The position numbers and the translations under genes are program-made. Below, in pieces: positions 8,155-15,449 of a stretch of 31,468 nt of DNA (positions are counted from its first letter, which is position 1; every line of letters starts with the position of its first letter). The stretch is from a virus: IMG/VR virus record IMGVR_UViG_3300032265_001769, positions 1 through 31,468 of that record. One strand, 5' to 3'. Under the pieces are notes generated by a model. The model was not told the DNA's origin. It ran no database searches and saw nothing but the letters and a program-made list of their open reading frames with translations.

Positions 8155-8336
8155 TTGGATTCGGGGGTGCTGGCGTCCTTGGCGGCAATCAAACCAATTC
8201 CGATAGTGATCGCGGCAATGGTTGCGCCAATGTCAATGTTGGTCGTCGGATCGCCGTCAAACTGGGCCTTGAGAGCGGCACCAATAGCGACAAGGATGGC
8301 TCCGATTCCGGCAATGGTAGTCTTGTAGTTTTTCAT
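8151..8336 (-). CDS. Two-helix small membrane protein, holin candidate
   Basis: The protein has 61 residues from the ATG at 8334-8336; a longer version from further upstream would overlap the previous gene and is unlikely. It has two hydrophobic helices, TIAGIGAILVAIGAALKA near 6-23 and ATIAAITIGIGLIAAK near 38-53, separated by a short polar loop with Asp residues. Two-helix proteins of this size in a late lysis cluster are commonly class II holins, which make holes in the inner membrane to time lysis. A second holin-like protein is encoded just upstream, so one may be an antiholin. Assignment rests on topology and context. Confidence 0.7.
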   Translation of the reverse strand: MKNYKTTIAGIGAILVAIGAALKAQFDGDPTTNIDIGATIAAITIGIGLIAAKDASTPESK

Positions 8337-8340
8337 AAAT

Positions 8341-8529
8341 TCATTGTTTGCGGAACATCCGATAGAGCGTGACAAGCCCGATGATCAGACCAACGAAAAG
8401 AGAAGCGAGACGAATCCACTCCTCGATTTGTGGGATCATGGAGACGACAGCACCGGAAAGCGAGAACATCGCCCCAGCCGCTGCCTCGGCGTGATTGTGT
8501 TGAGGGTTCATCTCGCTTTGACCGTTCAT
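8341..8529 (-). CDS. Small membrane protein, holin or antiholin candidate
   Basis: The protein has 62 residues. The first 18 are polar (MNGQSEMNPQHNHAEAAA). A first hydrophobic stretch lies near 19-33 and a stronger transmembrane helix near 40-57 (RLASLFVGLIIGLVTLYR). It ends in the basic tail MFRKQ. This is the profile of small holins with a positively charged cytoplasmic C-terminus. It sits between a 54-residue soluble protein and the other holin-like gene, with gaps of 2 and 4 bases. Function is inferred from topology, size and location. Confidence 0.7.
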   Translation of the reverse strand: MNGQSEMNPQHNHAEAAAGAMFSLSGAVVSMIPQIEEWIRLASLFVGLIIGLVTLYRMFRKQ

Positions 8530-8531
8530 GG

Positions 8532-8696
8532 TTACTCGGATTTCTTGGACTGCTCGTTGATCTGTTTGGTGAGATCAGTGACAAGCGGAAGTGCTTTTTC
8601 AGCGACATTCAAACCGCCTGCCTTGACCGCGAGATCAATGATTGCAACAAGATTTCCAGCCTGCTCTTTGGTGAGCGTCCAGGTGTATTGTTCCAT
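8532..8696 (-). CDS. 54-residue hypothetical late protein
   Basis: This short gene has an ATG at 8694-8696 and a TAA at 8532-8534. The protein starts MEQYTWTLTKEQAGNLVAII and ends in charged residues (QINEQSKKSE). It looks like a helical, soluble protein with no membrane segment. It fits exactly between two neighbouring genes with 2-base gaps on each side, which is the main reason to accept it. Small proteins of this style (strand, then TKEQA helix) are common in phage genomes near lysis genes, with no known function. Confidence 0.65.
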   Translation of the reverse strand: MEQYTWTLTKEQAGNLVAIIDLAVKAGGLNVAEKALPLVTDLTKQINEQSKKSE

Positions 8697-8698
8697 GT

Positions 8699-8974
8699 TT
8701 ATTCGTTTCCAGTAGGATAGTTCGGATCAAACCCAAGTTCAGCGTCAATGGCTTCCTTGAGCGCAGGATCGGCGTTCGTGTATATGATCAATCCGTACTG
8801 AATACGAACGGCAGAACGCTGGGAAGCATACGAATTGAGCGCAGCAACAAGCGCACTGGTGGCGTACTGTTCTGGCGTAATCTTGTCAGCGTCATCCTTT
8901 CTTTTGTTGGCCAGATTGGTGACGTATTCCAAGCCCTTCTGCTGGGCGTCAGTAAGAGTTAGCGAGATGTCCAT
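8699..8974 (-). CDS. 91-residue hypothetical late protein
   Basis: The protein has 91 residues, starts MDISLTLTDAQQKGLEYVTN and ends in FDPNYPTGNE. It is mainly helical and soluble. The N-terminal pattern (strand, then T-D-A-Q-Q helix) parallels that of the next, 54-residue protein (TLTKEQAGNL), so the two may be distantly related. It begins nine bases after the stop of the fibre-like gene and ends two bases before the next start. No function is recognised. Confidence 0.7.
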   Translation of the reverse strand: MDISLTLTDAQQKGLEYVTNLANKRKDDADKITPEQYATSALVAALNSYASQRSAVRIQYGLIIYTNADPALKEAIDAELGFDPNYPTGNE

Positions 8975-8983
8975 AAATCAAAA

Positions 8984-10036
8984 TCAGTTCAACACAACAA
9001 AGTTCACGCGAGTTTCAGCCGTAGCCGCAGCATTTGCATTCAACGTAAACGAGCCAGCGGCAGCCACTGCGTTAACAATTTTCATGGTGGTGTCGTTGGT
9101 TCCAACCGTAGCAACAATGATGCTGTTTGCGGTAACAAACGAATTAGTGACAACCAGAGAAGTAGCAGCAGCAGCGAAGTTAACAGTTCCAGACTGCTTG
9201 TTGATTGTTTGTGCTCCGGTGGTGCCTGCGGCAGTGACTGTTTTTGGAATCTGAACATCGGCAGCAGTACCGATAGTCATTGCAACAACGCCTCCCGCAA
9301 TGAAGTTAACCGAACGGGCAATACCAGTACCAGCCGCCTTTGATCCAATCGTCAGCGCGTTTGCGGTTGTCGCCCAATCAAACACTCCGCGCTCATAATT
9401 GCTTGCGTCGGTATATGTGTTGTAAACGCGAAAGGATTGAGCCGTTGTTCCGTTTCTTTGGGCAAGCGTAGCCGCCGCATCACGCAGCAAAATCAGATCC
9501 TTGGTGCCGCTTGACGCAGTCGTCGATGACCACTGGTAACCGCCGCCACTAGCGACAGAAAAAAGTCCTGCATTATCCACTCGGGCAAGTTCAGTTCCTC
9601 CGACAGCCCATGTAAGACTGTTTCCTCCGTTGTTGAGAATTCCAGTTCCATATCCAAACTGAGATCCAACGGAATTGTCTAGAAACAGATAAGGGTTGGC
9701 TCCGTTTCCAAGGATCTTGCCTGTCTTGACGATGGACAGCTTGCTTGATCCGCCAACCTGCCAGTCTTGAAGAAGCGACGCAGCGTTGCTTGCCGTGTCC
9801 GTGATACTAATCAGTTTTCCAGTGAACGTGATAGCAGCGTTGTTCCACGTCTGGCTAATCGTCGCTGGACTGGATGCCGTGATGGTTCCAAACGTGTTTC
9901 CAGCAGTCACCAAGTCTGCAATCGTCACTTTCTTGGTCGTGGAAGCAGATCCCTGCCAAACAGGGGCGACATCAGTGCCTGGAACAACCGATGCGGCCGC
10001 CAACGCCGTCAGACCATTAATCGTTGAATCAGCCAT
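8984..10036 (-). CDS. Tail fibre or appendage-like protein
   Basis: The protein has 350 residues. The N-terminus has the pattern STINGLTALAAASVVPGTDV followed by a TKKVTIADL segment, seen in many phage appendage proteins as the particle-anchoring region. The rest is rich in Thr, Ala, Gly, Ser and Asn with short beta repeats. Residues 100-240 contain segments such as NPYLFLDNSVGSQFGYGTG, typical of trimeric fibres; the last 100 residues are small-residue beta strands. It lies between the head-completion genes and the lysis genes. A side fibre or head/tail appendage is most likely. It shares fold style but no evident sequence with the 3059-3937 protein. Confidence 0.75.
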   Translation of the reverse strand: MADSTINGLTALAAASVVPGTDVAPVWQGSASTTKKVTIADLVTAGNTFGTITASSPATISQTWNNAAITFTGKLISITDTASNAASLLQDWQVGGSSKLSIVKTGKILGNGANPYLFLDNSVGSQFGYGTGILNNGGNSLTWAVGGTELARVDNAGLFSVASGGGYQWSSTTASSGTKDLILLRDAAATLAQRNGTTAQSFRVYNTYTDASNYERGVFDWATTANALTIGSKAAGTGIARSVNFIAGGVVAMTIGTAADVQIPKTVTAAGTTGAQTINKQSGTVNFAAAATSLVVTNSFVTANSIIVATVGTNDTTMKIVNAVAAAGSFTLNANAAATAETRVNFVVLN

Positions 10037-10039
10037 AGC

Positions 10040-10207
10040 TTAAGAGAGTTTGATCCTTCCAGAACCAGTTCCAATGTCGGTAGTCGAAATCACAAGAAAG
10101 TCTACGGAAGTACTTCCCCACAAAAGGTACGAAAACGCTGAAACCGCACTGGTAACAACTCGGTCCAAACCAAATGCCAACGTGTACGTTACAGCAAGCG
10201 GGCCCAT
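10040..10207 (-). CDS. 55-residue hypothetical late protein
   Basis: This is a short gene with an ATG at 10205-10207 and a TAA at 10040-10042. The protein starts MGPLAVTYTLAFGLDRVVTS and ends in GSGRIKLS. It is beta-rich and small-residue-rich, like the protein just upstream, and fits between neighbours with gaps of 5 and 3 bases. A different frame across this stretch would overlap both neighbours and has an implausible Cys/Trp-rich composition. Its composition and location suggest a minor head or connector protein, but nothing proves it. Confidence 0.6.
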   Translation of the reverse strand: MGPLAVTYTLAFGLDRVVTSAVSAFSYLLWGSTSVDFLVISTTDIGTGSGRIKLS

Positions 10208-10212
10208 AAACC

Positions 10213-10470
10213 TTAGACCTGAGAAGAACGTCGGTAGTACGTAATGAATGATCCGCTGGACGCTGCAACGCTTGCAAACGCTCCAGGAATATATGTTCCA
10301 GCTTTGTAAGTGGCAGAGGTGCTGAAGTTTGTGATGTTGCTGGTAACCGCGCTGAACACGCAGTCAGTCACACACAACACCCCTTGGAATGCACCAGTTA
10401 CGGCCGCAGTGCTGGTATTCATTACGCCTCCGTATTCGCCGCTAGATCCGCGTACAGCTCCAACATTCAT
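10213..10470 (-). CDS. 85-residue small structural-type protein
   Basis: The protein has 85 residues and is rich in Ser, Thr, Gly, Val and Ala with two cysteines (near 33 and 37), probably beta-structured. It starts at an ATG three bases after the previous stop, with the context TGACCTATG that is also used at the start of the fibre gene at 3937. The composition and position (after the capsid and connector genes) suit a small decoration or stopper protein. No family is recognised. Confidence 0.65.
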   Translation of the reverse strand: MNVGAVRGSSGEYGGVMNTSTAAVTGAFQGVLCVTDCVFSAVTSNITNFSTSATYKAGTYIPGAFASVAASSGSFITYYRRSSQV

Positions 10471-10473
10471 AGG

Positions 10474-10854
10474 TCAAATTGCTCCGTAATTCTTGCTGAA
10501 CTTTGTGGGGCTGGAATACCCAATTTGCAAGCGAGTTCCACCGCATTTCACTCGAACTTCGGGGTTGTCTCGCTCCACTTCCTTCAGAAAACCATTGTCT
10601 CGCCAGCAGCCATATCCGTATTTCGCTCCCCAGTGATGATAGAGCGTCGGGTCAACACGCATTCGCAACCGGCCAATTCCATCAATCGACTTGTGATCAC
10701 GACTGTGCGTGTCTTGCGCGATCCGCTTGTGATGTATTCCAGACTTAACCAGTTCCCGCTGGTACCCGTTTTTCAGCTCCTCAAGTACCGCCTTCTTCAA
10801 ATGCGAAGGAATAGCTTCAGCAATGCTGGCAATGATTTGGCTGTGTTGAGACAT
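10474..10854 (-). CDS. Conserved-type phage protein downstream of the capsid gene
   Basis: The protein has 126 residues. The N-terminal half is helical, with a charged segment (HLKKAVLEELKNGYQRELVK near 18-37) and a His/Asp/Arg-rich loop. The C-terminal half has a distinctive pattern: LYHHWGAKYGYGCWRD, then ERDNPEVRVKCGGTRLQIGY, then a basic tail. This C-terminal signature recurs in head-region proteins of environmental phages as far as I remember, without a proven role. It starts shortly after the strong terminator that follows the capsid gene, so it is probably expressed at a lower level than capsid. A head-completion role is plausible. Confidence 0.7.
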   Translation of the reverse strand: MSQHSQIIASIAEAIPSHLKKAVLEELKNGYQRELVKSGIHHKRIAQDTHSRDHKSIDGIGRLRMRVDPTLYHHWGAKYGYGCWRDNGFLKEVERDNPEVRVKCGGTRLQIGYSSPTKFSKNYGAI

Positions 10855-10857
10855 ATC

Positions 10858-10892
10858 AAAAAGGCGGGTTCAGCCTGTAAGCCAAACCCGCC
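10858..10892 (-). terminator. Intrinsic terminator after the major capsid gene
   Basis: A perfect 8-bp stem GGCGGGTT/AACCCGCC (10863-10870 with 10885-10892) encloses a 14-base loop. On the minus strand it is followed directly by five T's (10858-10862). It lies between the capsid stop (10908) and the next start (10854). In T7-type phages a leaky terminator after the capsid gene keeps capsid expression above downstream genes, and the same role is likely here. Confidence 0.85.
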
Positions 10893-10907
10893 CTTGCAAG
10901 TACAAAC

Positions 10908-11930
10908 TTACGACGTGGCGTTGAACATGCCAAAGCCGTTAGGATTCTTCACAACCAGACCAGCAATAGCCTGAACAAGGCGAGCAGGGCCGCCACCAGC
11001 GTCAGGCAGTTCCTTGACCTCAGGAAGCTTGGAATAGCGGATTTCAGCCATATCCATGGGAATGACGTAACCCTTGTAAGCCTGAGCCGAAAGAGCACCG
11101 GCGTTGTTGCCACCAATGAACACATCCGGGTGGAGAACAAGGCGGCCAAAGTCACCCTCGAAAATGTCGATGGAAGACTTGTAGGTATCGGACGCCAGTT
11201 CCTTGTTGAACGTGCGAACAGAGGTCGCTGCAATAGTGTTAGTGTTGCCGGTGGTGGTGGTAGCGGACGCACTCAGGTTGGAGAACGCACGCTTAAGGGT
11301 CGTGCCGCAAATCACGTCGTAATCGCGGAACACGCCAGTCGCTCCATAGATGGCAGTCAACACGGCCTGCACAGTGGTCTCAGTCAGAGACGCAGTGGCA
11401 GTGGTATCAACAGCACCGGAAGCGGGAGCAAACGTGCTGGTAGGCTGACCAACAGACGAGCCAGTGGTCGTGAGCCAGTTTCCAAGCGAACCAGTCAGGT
11501 AAGCGTTGGTACCGTTGTCAACCACAGCAGCCTGGTTCGTGCAAAGGAAGGTGGCTTCCATGTCACGCTTGAGCTGGATCAGGTTCTTGCTGATACCGTT
11601 GGCAACTTCATCAGTGACGCCGGCGACATTCTGGGTCTGAGCGATGAAGCCGATGCGGAGGGTACGGCGGAACGCCTGAGCGTAGTTAGAGAACCGCGCA
11701 CGATTGGCAACCGGGTTGGTAGCCGAGGCGACAGTCACGTCGGTGCCGTCAACAACGCCAGTGAGCTGGGGCGCGGCGTAGTTATCAACCTGCCAAGAGA
11801 ACGTCATGTTCCCGAGATCCTTGCCCTTGGGGGCCATGGACACAAACGGTGTAGACTTCTGGTCAACGATTGCGATGTAGTCGGCAAGTTCCTCACGGAT
11901 ACCCACCTGGGAGGGCTGGAGCAGTGGCAT
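10908..11930 (-). CDS. Major capsid protein (DUF5309/SU10-type)
   Basis: The protein has 340 residues. The N-terminus (GIREELADYIAIVDQKSTPF near 9-28), the WQVDNY segment near 46, the DGTDVTVASA segment near 61 and the helix NLIQLKRDMEATFLCTNQAA near 134-153 match the pattern of the DUF5309/SU10-type major capsid family, an HK97-fold protein that builds the icosahedral shell. Length is normal for the family. It follows the scaffold gene by 14 bases and precedes a strong terminator, the usual arrangement for the most abundant virion protein. The leader is A/T-rich with no Shine-Dalgarno sequence. Confidence 0.9.
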   Translation of the reverse strand: MPLLQPSQVGIREELADYIAIVDQKSTPFVSMAPKGKDLGNMTFSWQVDNYAAPQLTGVVDGTDVTVASATNPVANRARFSNYAQAFRRTLRIGFIAQTQNVAGVTDEVANGISKNLIQLKRDMEATFLCTNQAAVVDNGTNAYLTGSLGNWLTTTGSSVGQPTSTFAPASGAVDTTATASLTETTVQAVLTAIYGATGVFRDYDVICGTTLKRAFSNLSASATTTTGNTNTIAATSVRTFNKELASDTYKSSIDIFEGDFGRLVLHPDVFIGGNNAGALSAQAYKGYVIPMDMAEIRYSKLPEVKELPDAGGGPARLVQAIAGLVVKNPNGFGMFNATS

Positions 11931-11944
11931 ATTAGTATTTCAGT

Positions 11945-12976
11945 TTATAAAAGACTACGCTTCAGGAGTTCGGCTAATTCAGATTGTCCACCAGTTTTGA
12001 AAAAGCGAGATTTCGCAACAGCAGTGTCTTGCTCTGACTTTTCAACCCGTCGTGGCGAGGTGGTTGTTATTCCGGGCTGCTTTTGGGCAAGTTTCGGCAA
12101 TGGCTTGGAAGTCTTTGACTTTTTGGATTCAGATTCCTTGGCCAACCGCAGCTTGCGCCCTTCAACGAAGTCACCAATCAGCACTTGGTACTCAGGCATG
12201 TTGGCAATCTGAGGCATGGACCTCAAAACCTCCTGCGCCTGCGTATATTCGACAGCAGCACGATCTTTCCACCAAGGGTAGATCTGTTCTGCAATCGGCT
12301 TGAGCTGTTTGTACTGGTTCAAGAACTGAGCACGTCGCGGGATTTGGACTTCCAGTGCATCTTCAACCTTGCGGCGAATAGACTTAATGTCTTCCCGTGA
12401 ATACTCCTGTCCATTGAGTTCAGTGCCGTCTTGGTTGTCTTCGCACCAACGCTTGAGTTCCCTGGCCTTCTGCCATTCCTCGGTCAGTTTCGATTCTTCC
12501 CACACTTCACTAAACGGATTTGCCGGGTCAGCCTGTACAACCTGCTTGGGCTGTTTCGACAACTCCTCCAGCTTGGCCTTTGCTTCGTTGAGTTCACGTT
12601 CAAGCGTTTCAGCACGTTCAGACGCCTCTTTCCGAGCACGTGTCAACTTGTCGATTCGCTTTTGAACGCCTTTAGGCTCTTCGTCAGCATCGTCCTGCTT
12701 TTGCGTTTCTGCTTCTTCATCCTGTGAATGAACATCCTCAGAAGACTCGTCCTGAGATTCAGCTTGTTGATCGGGCTGATCCGATTCGACACTTTCAGGA
12801 GCTTCCGCAACAGCGGCTTCCTCAGTTGTATCGGACTGCTTTTCGGTTTCCTGTGACTTCTGAAGCATTTTTGAGATTGCATCAGACAACTCTGCCTCAC
12901 CGAAATTGACAGAATTGATGGTCGGTTCCGTGTTTTGAGAGGGTGACGCTTCCCCGGTACTAATAGATGTAGCCAT
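11945..12976 (-). CDS. Capsid scaffolding protein
   Basis: The protein has 343 residues. Residues 30-105 are extremely acidic and Gln/Ser-rich (EEAAVAEAPESVESDQPDQQ style), residues 107-145 form a strong coiled coil (KEASERAETLERELNEAKAK), and the C-terminal 60 residues are basic and include a KSRFFKTGG segment. Acidic, helical, coiled-coil proteins directly upstream of the capsid gene act as scaffolds that template procapsid assembly and are then lost; the basic C-terminus is usually the capsid-binding part. It is separated from the upstream gene by 69 bases that contain a 7-bp inverted repeat. Confidence rests on composition and synteny. Confidence 0.85.
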   Translation of the reverse strand: MATSISTGEASPSQNTEPTINSVNFGEAELSDAISKMLQKSQETEKQSDTTEEAAVAEAPESVESDQPDQQAESQDESSEDVHSQDEEAETQKQDDADEEPKGVQKRIDKLTRARKEASERAETLERELNEAKAKLEELSKQPKQVVQADPANPFSEVWEESKLTEEWQKARELKRWCEDNQDGTELNGQEYSREDIKSIRRKVEDALEVQIPRRAQFLNQYKQLKPIAEQIYPWWKDRAAVEYTQAQEVLRSMPQIANMPEYQVLIGDFVEGRKLRLAKESESKKSKTSKPLPKLAQKQPGITTTSPRRVEKSEQDTAVAKSRFFKTGGQSELAELLKRSLL

Positions 12977-13045
12977 GCAGTTTTAACCCAGCAAGACGGG
13001 TATATGAGCCATAGTTTGAAGTCCAAACTAAGAAAGACTTTGATC
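12977..13045. other. Intergenic hairpin upstream of the scaffold gene
   Basis: This is one of the few gaps in the late operon. It contains a perfect inverted repeat TAGTTTG/CAAACTA (13012-13018 with 13024-13030) with a 5-base loop, and no T-run follows on either strand, so it is not a standard terminator. On the minus strand a TTGGAC-N16-TATACC arrangement overlaps the repeat and could be a weak promoter for scaffold and capsid. This is a low-confidence reading. Confidence 0.3.
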
Positions 13046-13300
13046 TTAGGTGGGTTCCTCGCCCGCTTCTGTCAAATTATTTTTTGCATCATAGGATTCT
13101 ATGGCAAACAAAAGGTCTTCCAAAGAAGCGCATCGTCCGCAGTTGTAAGCACGGTCTTCAGCACTCAAATTTGGAGAAAAAGCAGCCTGCTTGTTGATCT
13201 CCAAATGATGAAGAGCAACCTGCATGAAAGCCTTGTATACAGGTTCCATCCCATTGGATGACGTAAACGCTTCCTTCAGCTTTTCTTCGTTAAGTTTCAT
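13046..13300 (-). CDS. 84-residue hypothetical protein between portal and scaffold
   Basis: The ATG (13298-13300) overlaps the portal stop by one base (TGATG); a GTG one codon upstream also overlaps it. The protein is helical and soluble, starting MKLNEEKLKEAFTS, with two cysteines in the middle (YNCGRCASLEDLL near 52-64) that form a CxxC pair. It looks like a small accessory protein. Small genes at this place between portal and scaffold are common in phage genomes, often without known function. Confidence 0.7.
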   Translation of the reverse strand: MKLNEEKLKEAFTSSNGMEPVYKAFMQVALHHLEINKQAAFSPNLSAEDRAYNCGRCASLEDLLFAIESYDAKNNLTEAGEEPT

Positions 13301-15438
13301 CACTTGTTGGGGTCAACACCGAGTCTTCCAGTCACTGCATTCTGTTGTTGCTGGACGCTGAATTGCAGGTTTTGGACGTATTTCTGCATGTTCTGCTGGA
13401 ACGTCTGGTCCTGCTGCGCCTGCTGAATGTACTTCGGATTGCTCTGCAAAATCTGCTGAGTGAACTGCAATCGAGTGGCAGCAGCCGGATCGTTCTCTCG
13501 CAACTTGGGCGGATTACCCAATGCAATCAGGGCCATGTCATTGTTTGTCTCATCAAACATTTTCTGACTTGCAGGGCCAGAAGGCATCACAAGCTCCTGG
13601 GCAAGCGTCGGATCAATGGCCCGCATGAGCATTGCCACCAACTTCGCATGGTCCACAACACCAGCCGAATCCAGAGGCAACACCAACTGAGCAATGCTCT
13701 TCAACTTCTCAGTCACCAGATCCGTACTCAGCTCGCGCACGTCAAACCTGAGAGTCACATCAAACTCAGTGTCATCCCCCACGACGCTAAGCTGTCCACG
13801 GGTGATCCGGGTGATCTCTTCCGGTCCCATGTACTGCAAAGTGATCGACATGACCTGACGGAACGCCTCAGTCCAGCCATGAAGCCAGTTGTTTACGTTG
13901 CGCTGTTGGCGGGCTTGTGTAAGCGCAGGAGGAACCTTTTCAGTCGGTCTTCCAAAGTACCTATCCGTTTGGGCTTCAATCTCTTTGATAAGTGTAAATG
14001 CCACATTCGGATCGCGAGCAGGAGGCTGCATCCAGCTAATCTCGCCGGGTCGCAGCACAGGAATCTGAACAGCCGGACCCAACTTCAAGTTTCCACCGCG
14101 AGTCTTCGGAACCTGCAACGGTGGCAGAGTGGAAATCGACGTGTAGTCCTGGATCGAATCCCGCTGCGCCTTGACCTCGTTCTGCCAAGTCGAGCAAATG
14201 TCAGGAACACCACGGCTTTCCGTAATCTTCCGGTGAATCATCTCAGCCCGCCAAACTACAAACGGGTATTGCCCGTGATTGTATTCCAACAGCTCAAACT
14301 TGCCCCACTTGTCGCCAACCTGAGGGCTGAATACCGTGCAATACACACCCGGAACACCATCCTCATCAATGGCCTTCTGGTAGGCGTAGCAAACCTCAAT
14401 CAGGTGCTGACGGTTGAGCAAAGCATTATTGGTCAAGCCAATCGTGTACGTGTAGTCTGAGTAGTTGGAAAACCGGCCCATCGCATTGATGGCTTCCTGC
14501 GCCCATTCCTCGTCCCACTCTTCCGTTGCAACCTTCTGACGGACCTCAATCTCGGTCATGTATACACGCCGGAAAACTACTCGCGCACTCTGCACATCCG
14601 TTGTTTCAGGCGGAAACGCCAGCTCGTCCCAAGGACACAACGCAGCAATCTGGGGCGTATTTTTGCTCACATACGGCACCGGAAACTCACATTCCCCTTC
14701 GCGCCGCAAATCCTTCACAGCCCTCAGCGCACGTCGCTTCTTCAAGTGAGGAAACGATCCAATCAACAACTCCGCAACCTGATCGTCTGCATCCGGGTTC
14801 TGAATCAGGTTTGGCAGGTCCGCCAAAATGCTTCCAGGATGACTCTGCTGGGCCATCTGGATGATCTGGTTCATTGAGACATGCTGCTCCTTTTGGGAAA
14901 TCTCCTGCTGCCAAGTCACATGGCATCCGGCCCAGCCATACGTCCAGAGATACTGGGAAATCAGCTCCACCTCACGCGTCAGACCATAGTACATCTTCTG
15001 CGACATCACGAAGTCCATCAGGCTGTGCATCGTGACTGCATTGTCCATCGTCCCCACGTTTACTGGAGCAACGTGAATCATGGACCGCCAGAACGCCGTC
15101 GTGGACAGGTCCACCATGTTGTTGATCACTTCGTCCGCCAACGGGATCCGAGTGTCACTGGCTCCATCCCAAGGGAACGCAGGCTTGTTCGGCCCGTTCT
15201 CATTCCACTTCTTTCCGTCCTCACTCTGGCCAGTCCACCGGCAGTACCTCGTATTCTCAACACGCTGGACCCGTGATCCAATTCCGTAATCAGTCGCTGC
15301 ACGTCGCAATTCCTCAATCAACGCGCCAATCTCAGGTTCCGGTCCAACACGCGACATCGCATCGTTCGCATGGTCAAGATCACGCCGCTGAAACGACGCA
15401 ACGCTCTTGAAATTCTGCATGTCAGGCATCTCTTCCAT
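13300..15438 (-). CDS. Portal protein
   Basis: The protein has 712 residues, near the size of the large podovirus portals (P22 about 725). The N-terminal 130 residues contain the segment FPWDGASDTRIPLADEVINN near 89-108, typical of large portals. The centre has the helix and beta layout of the clip and stem region (KLGPAVQIPVLRPGEISWMQ near 452-471), and the C-terminal 130 residues are Gln-rich helices (QQAQQDQTFQQNMQKYVQNL) like a barrel extension. It forms the dodecameric ring at the packaging vertex that binds the terminase and the tail. Its start has a good Shine-Dalgarno sequence (AAGGA five bases before ATG), unlike most genes here. It lies 11 bases after the large terminase gene. Confidence 0.9.
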   Translation of the reverse strand: MEEMPDMQNFKSVASFQRRDLDHANDAMSRVGPEPEIGALIEELRRAATDYGIGSRVQRVENTRYCRWTGQSEDGKKWNENGPNKPAFPWDGASDTRIPLADEVINNMVDLSTTAFWRSMIHVAPVNVGTMDNAVTMHSLMDFVMSQKMYYGLTREVELISQYLWTYGWAGCHVTWQQEISQKEQHVSMNQIIQMAQQSHPGSILADLPNLIQNPDADDQVAELLIGSFPHLKKRRALRAVKDLRREGECEFPVPYVSKNTPQIAALCPWDELAFPPETTDVQSARVVFRRVYMTEIEVRQKVATEEWDEEWAQEAINAMGRFSNYSDYTYTIGLTNNALLNRQHLIEVCYAYQKAIDEDGVPGVYCTVFSPQVGDKWGKFELLEYNHGQYPFVVWRAEMIHRKITESRGVPDICSTWQNEVKAQRDSIQDYTSISTLPPLQVPKTRGGNLKLGPAVQIPVLRPGEISWMQPPARDPNVAFTLIKEIEAQTDRYFGRPTEKVPPALTQARQQRNVNNWLHGWTEAFRQVMSITLQYMGPEEITRITRGQLSVVGDDTEFDVTLRFDVRELSTDLVTEKLKSIAQLVLPLDSAGVVDHAKLVAMLMRAIDPTLAQELVMPSGPASQKMFDETNNDMALIALGNPPKLRENDPAAATRLQFTQQILQSNPKYIQQAQQDQTFQQNMQKYVQNLQFSVQQQQNAVTGRLGVDPNK

Positions 15439-15449
15439 GTTGATCCTTC

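Noticed and set aside
9841-9850. A second parS-like match (TGTTCCACGT)
   Set aside because: Only the left half of the palindrome matches; the right half differs, and it lies within a fibre gene, so it is probably chance.
10029-10277. 82-residue minus-strand frame
   Set aside because: It overlaps both neighbours and has an odd Cys/Trp-rich composition; the 55-residue frame at 10040-10207 fits the gap better.
12643-13026. 127-residue minus-strand frame over the scaffold gene start
   Set aside because: It lies mostly inside the scaffold gene in another frame and is basic and low-complexity, so it is probably a shadow of the acidic scaffold codons.
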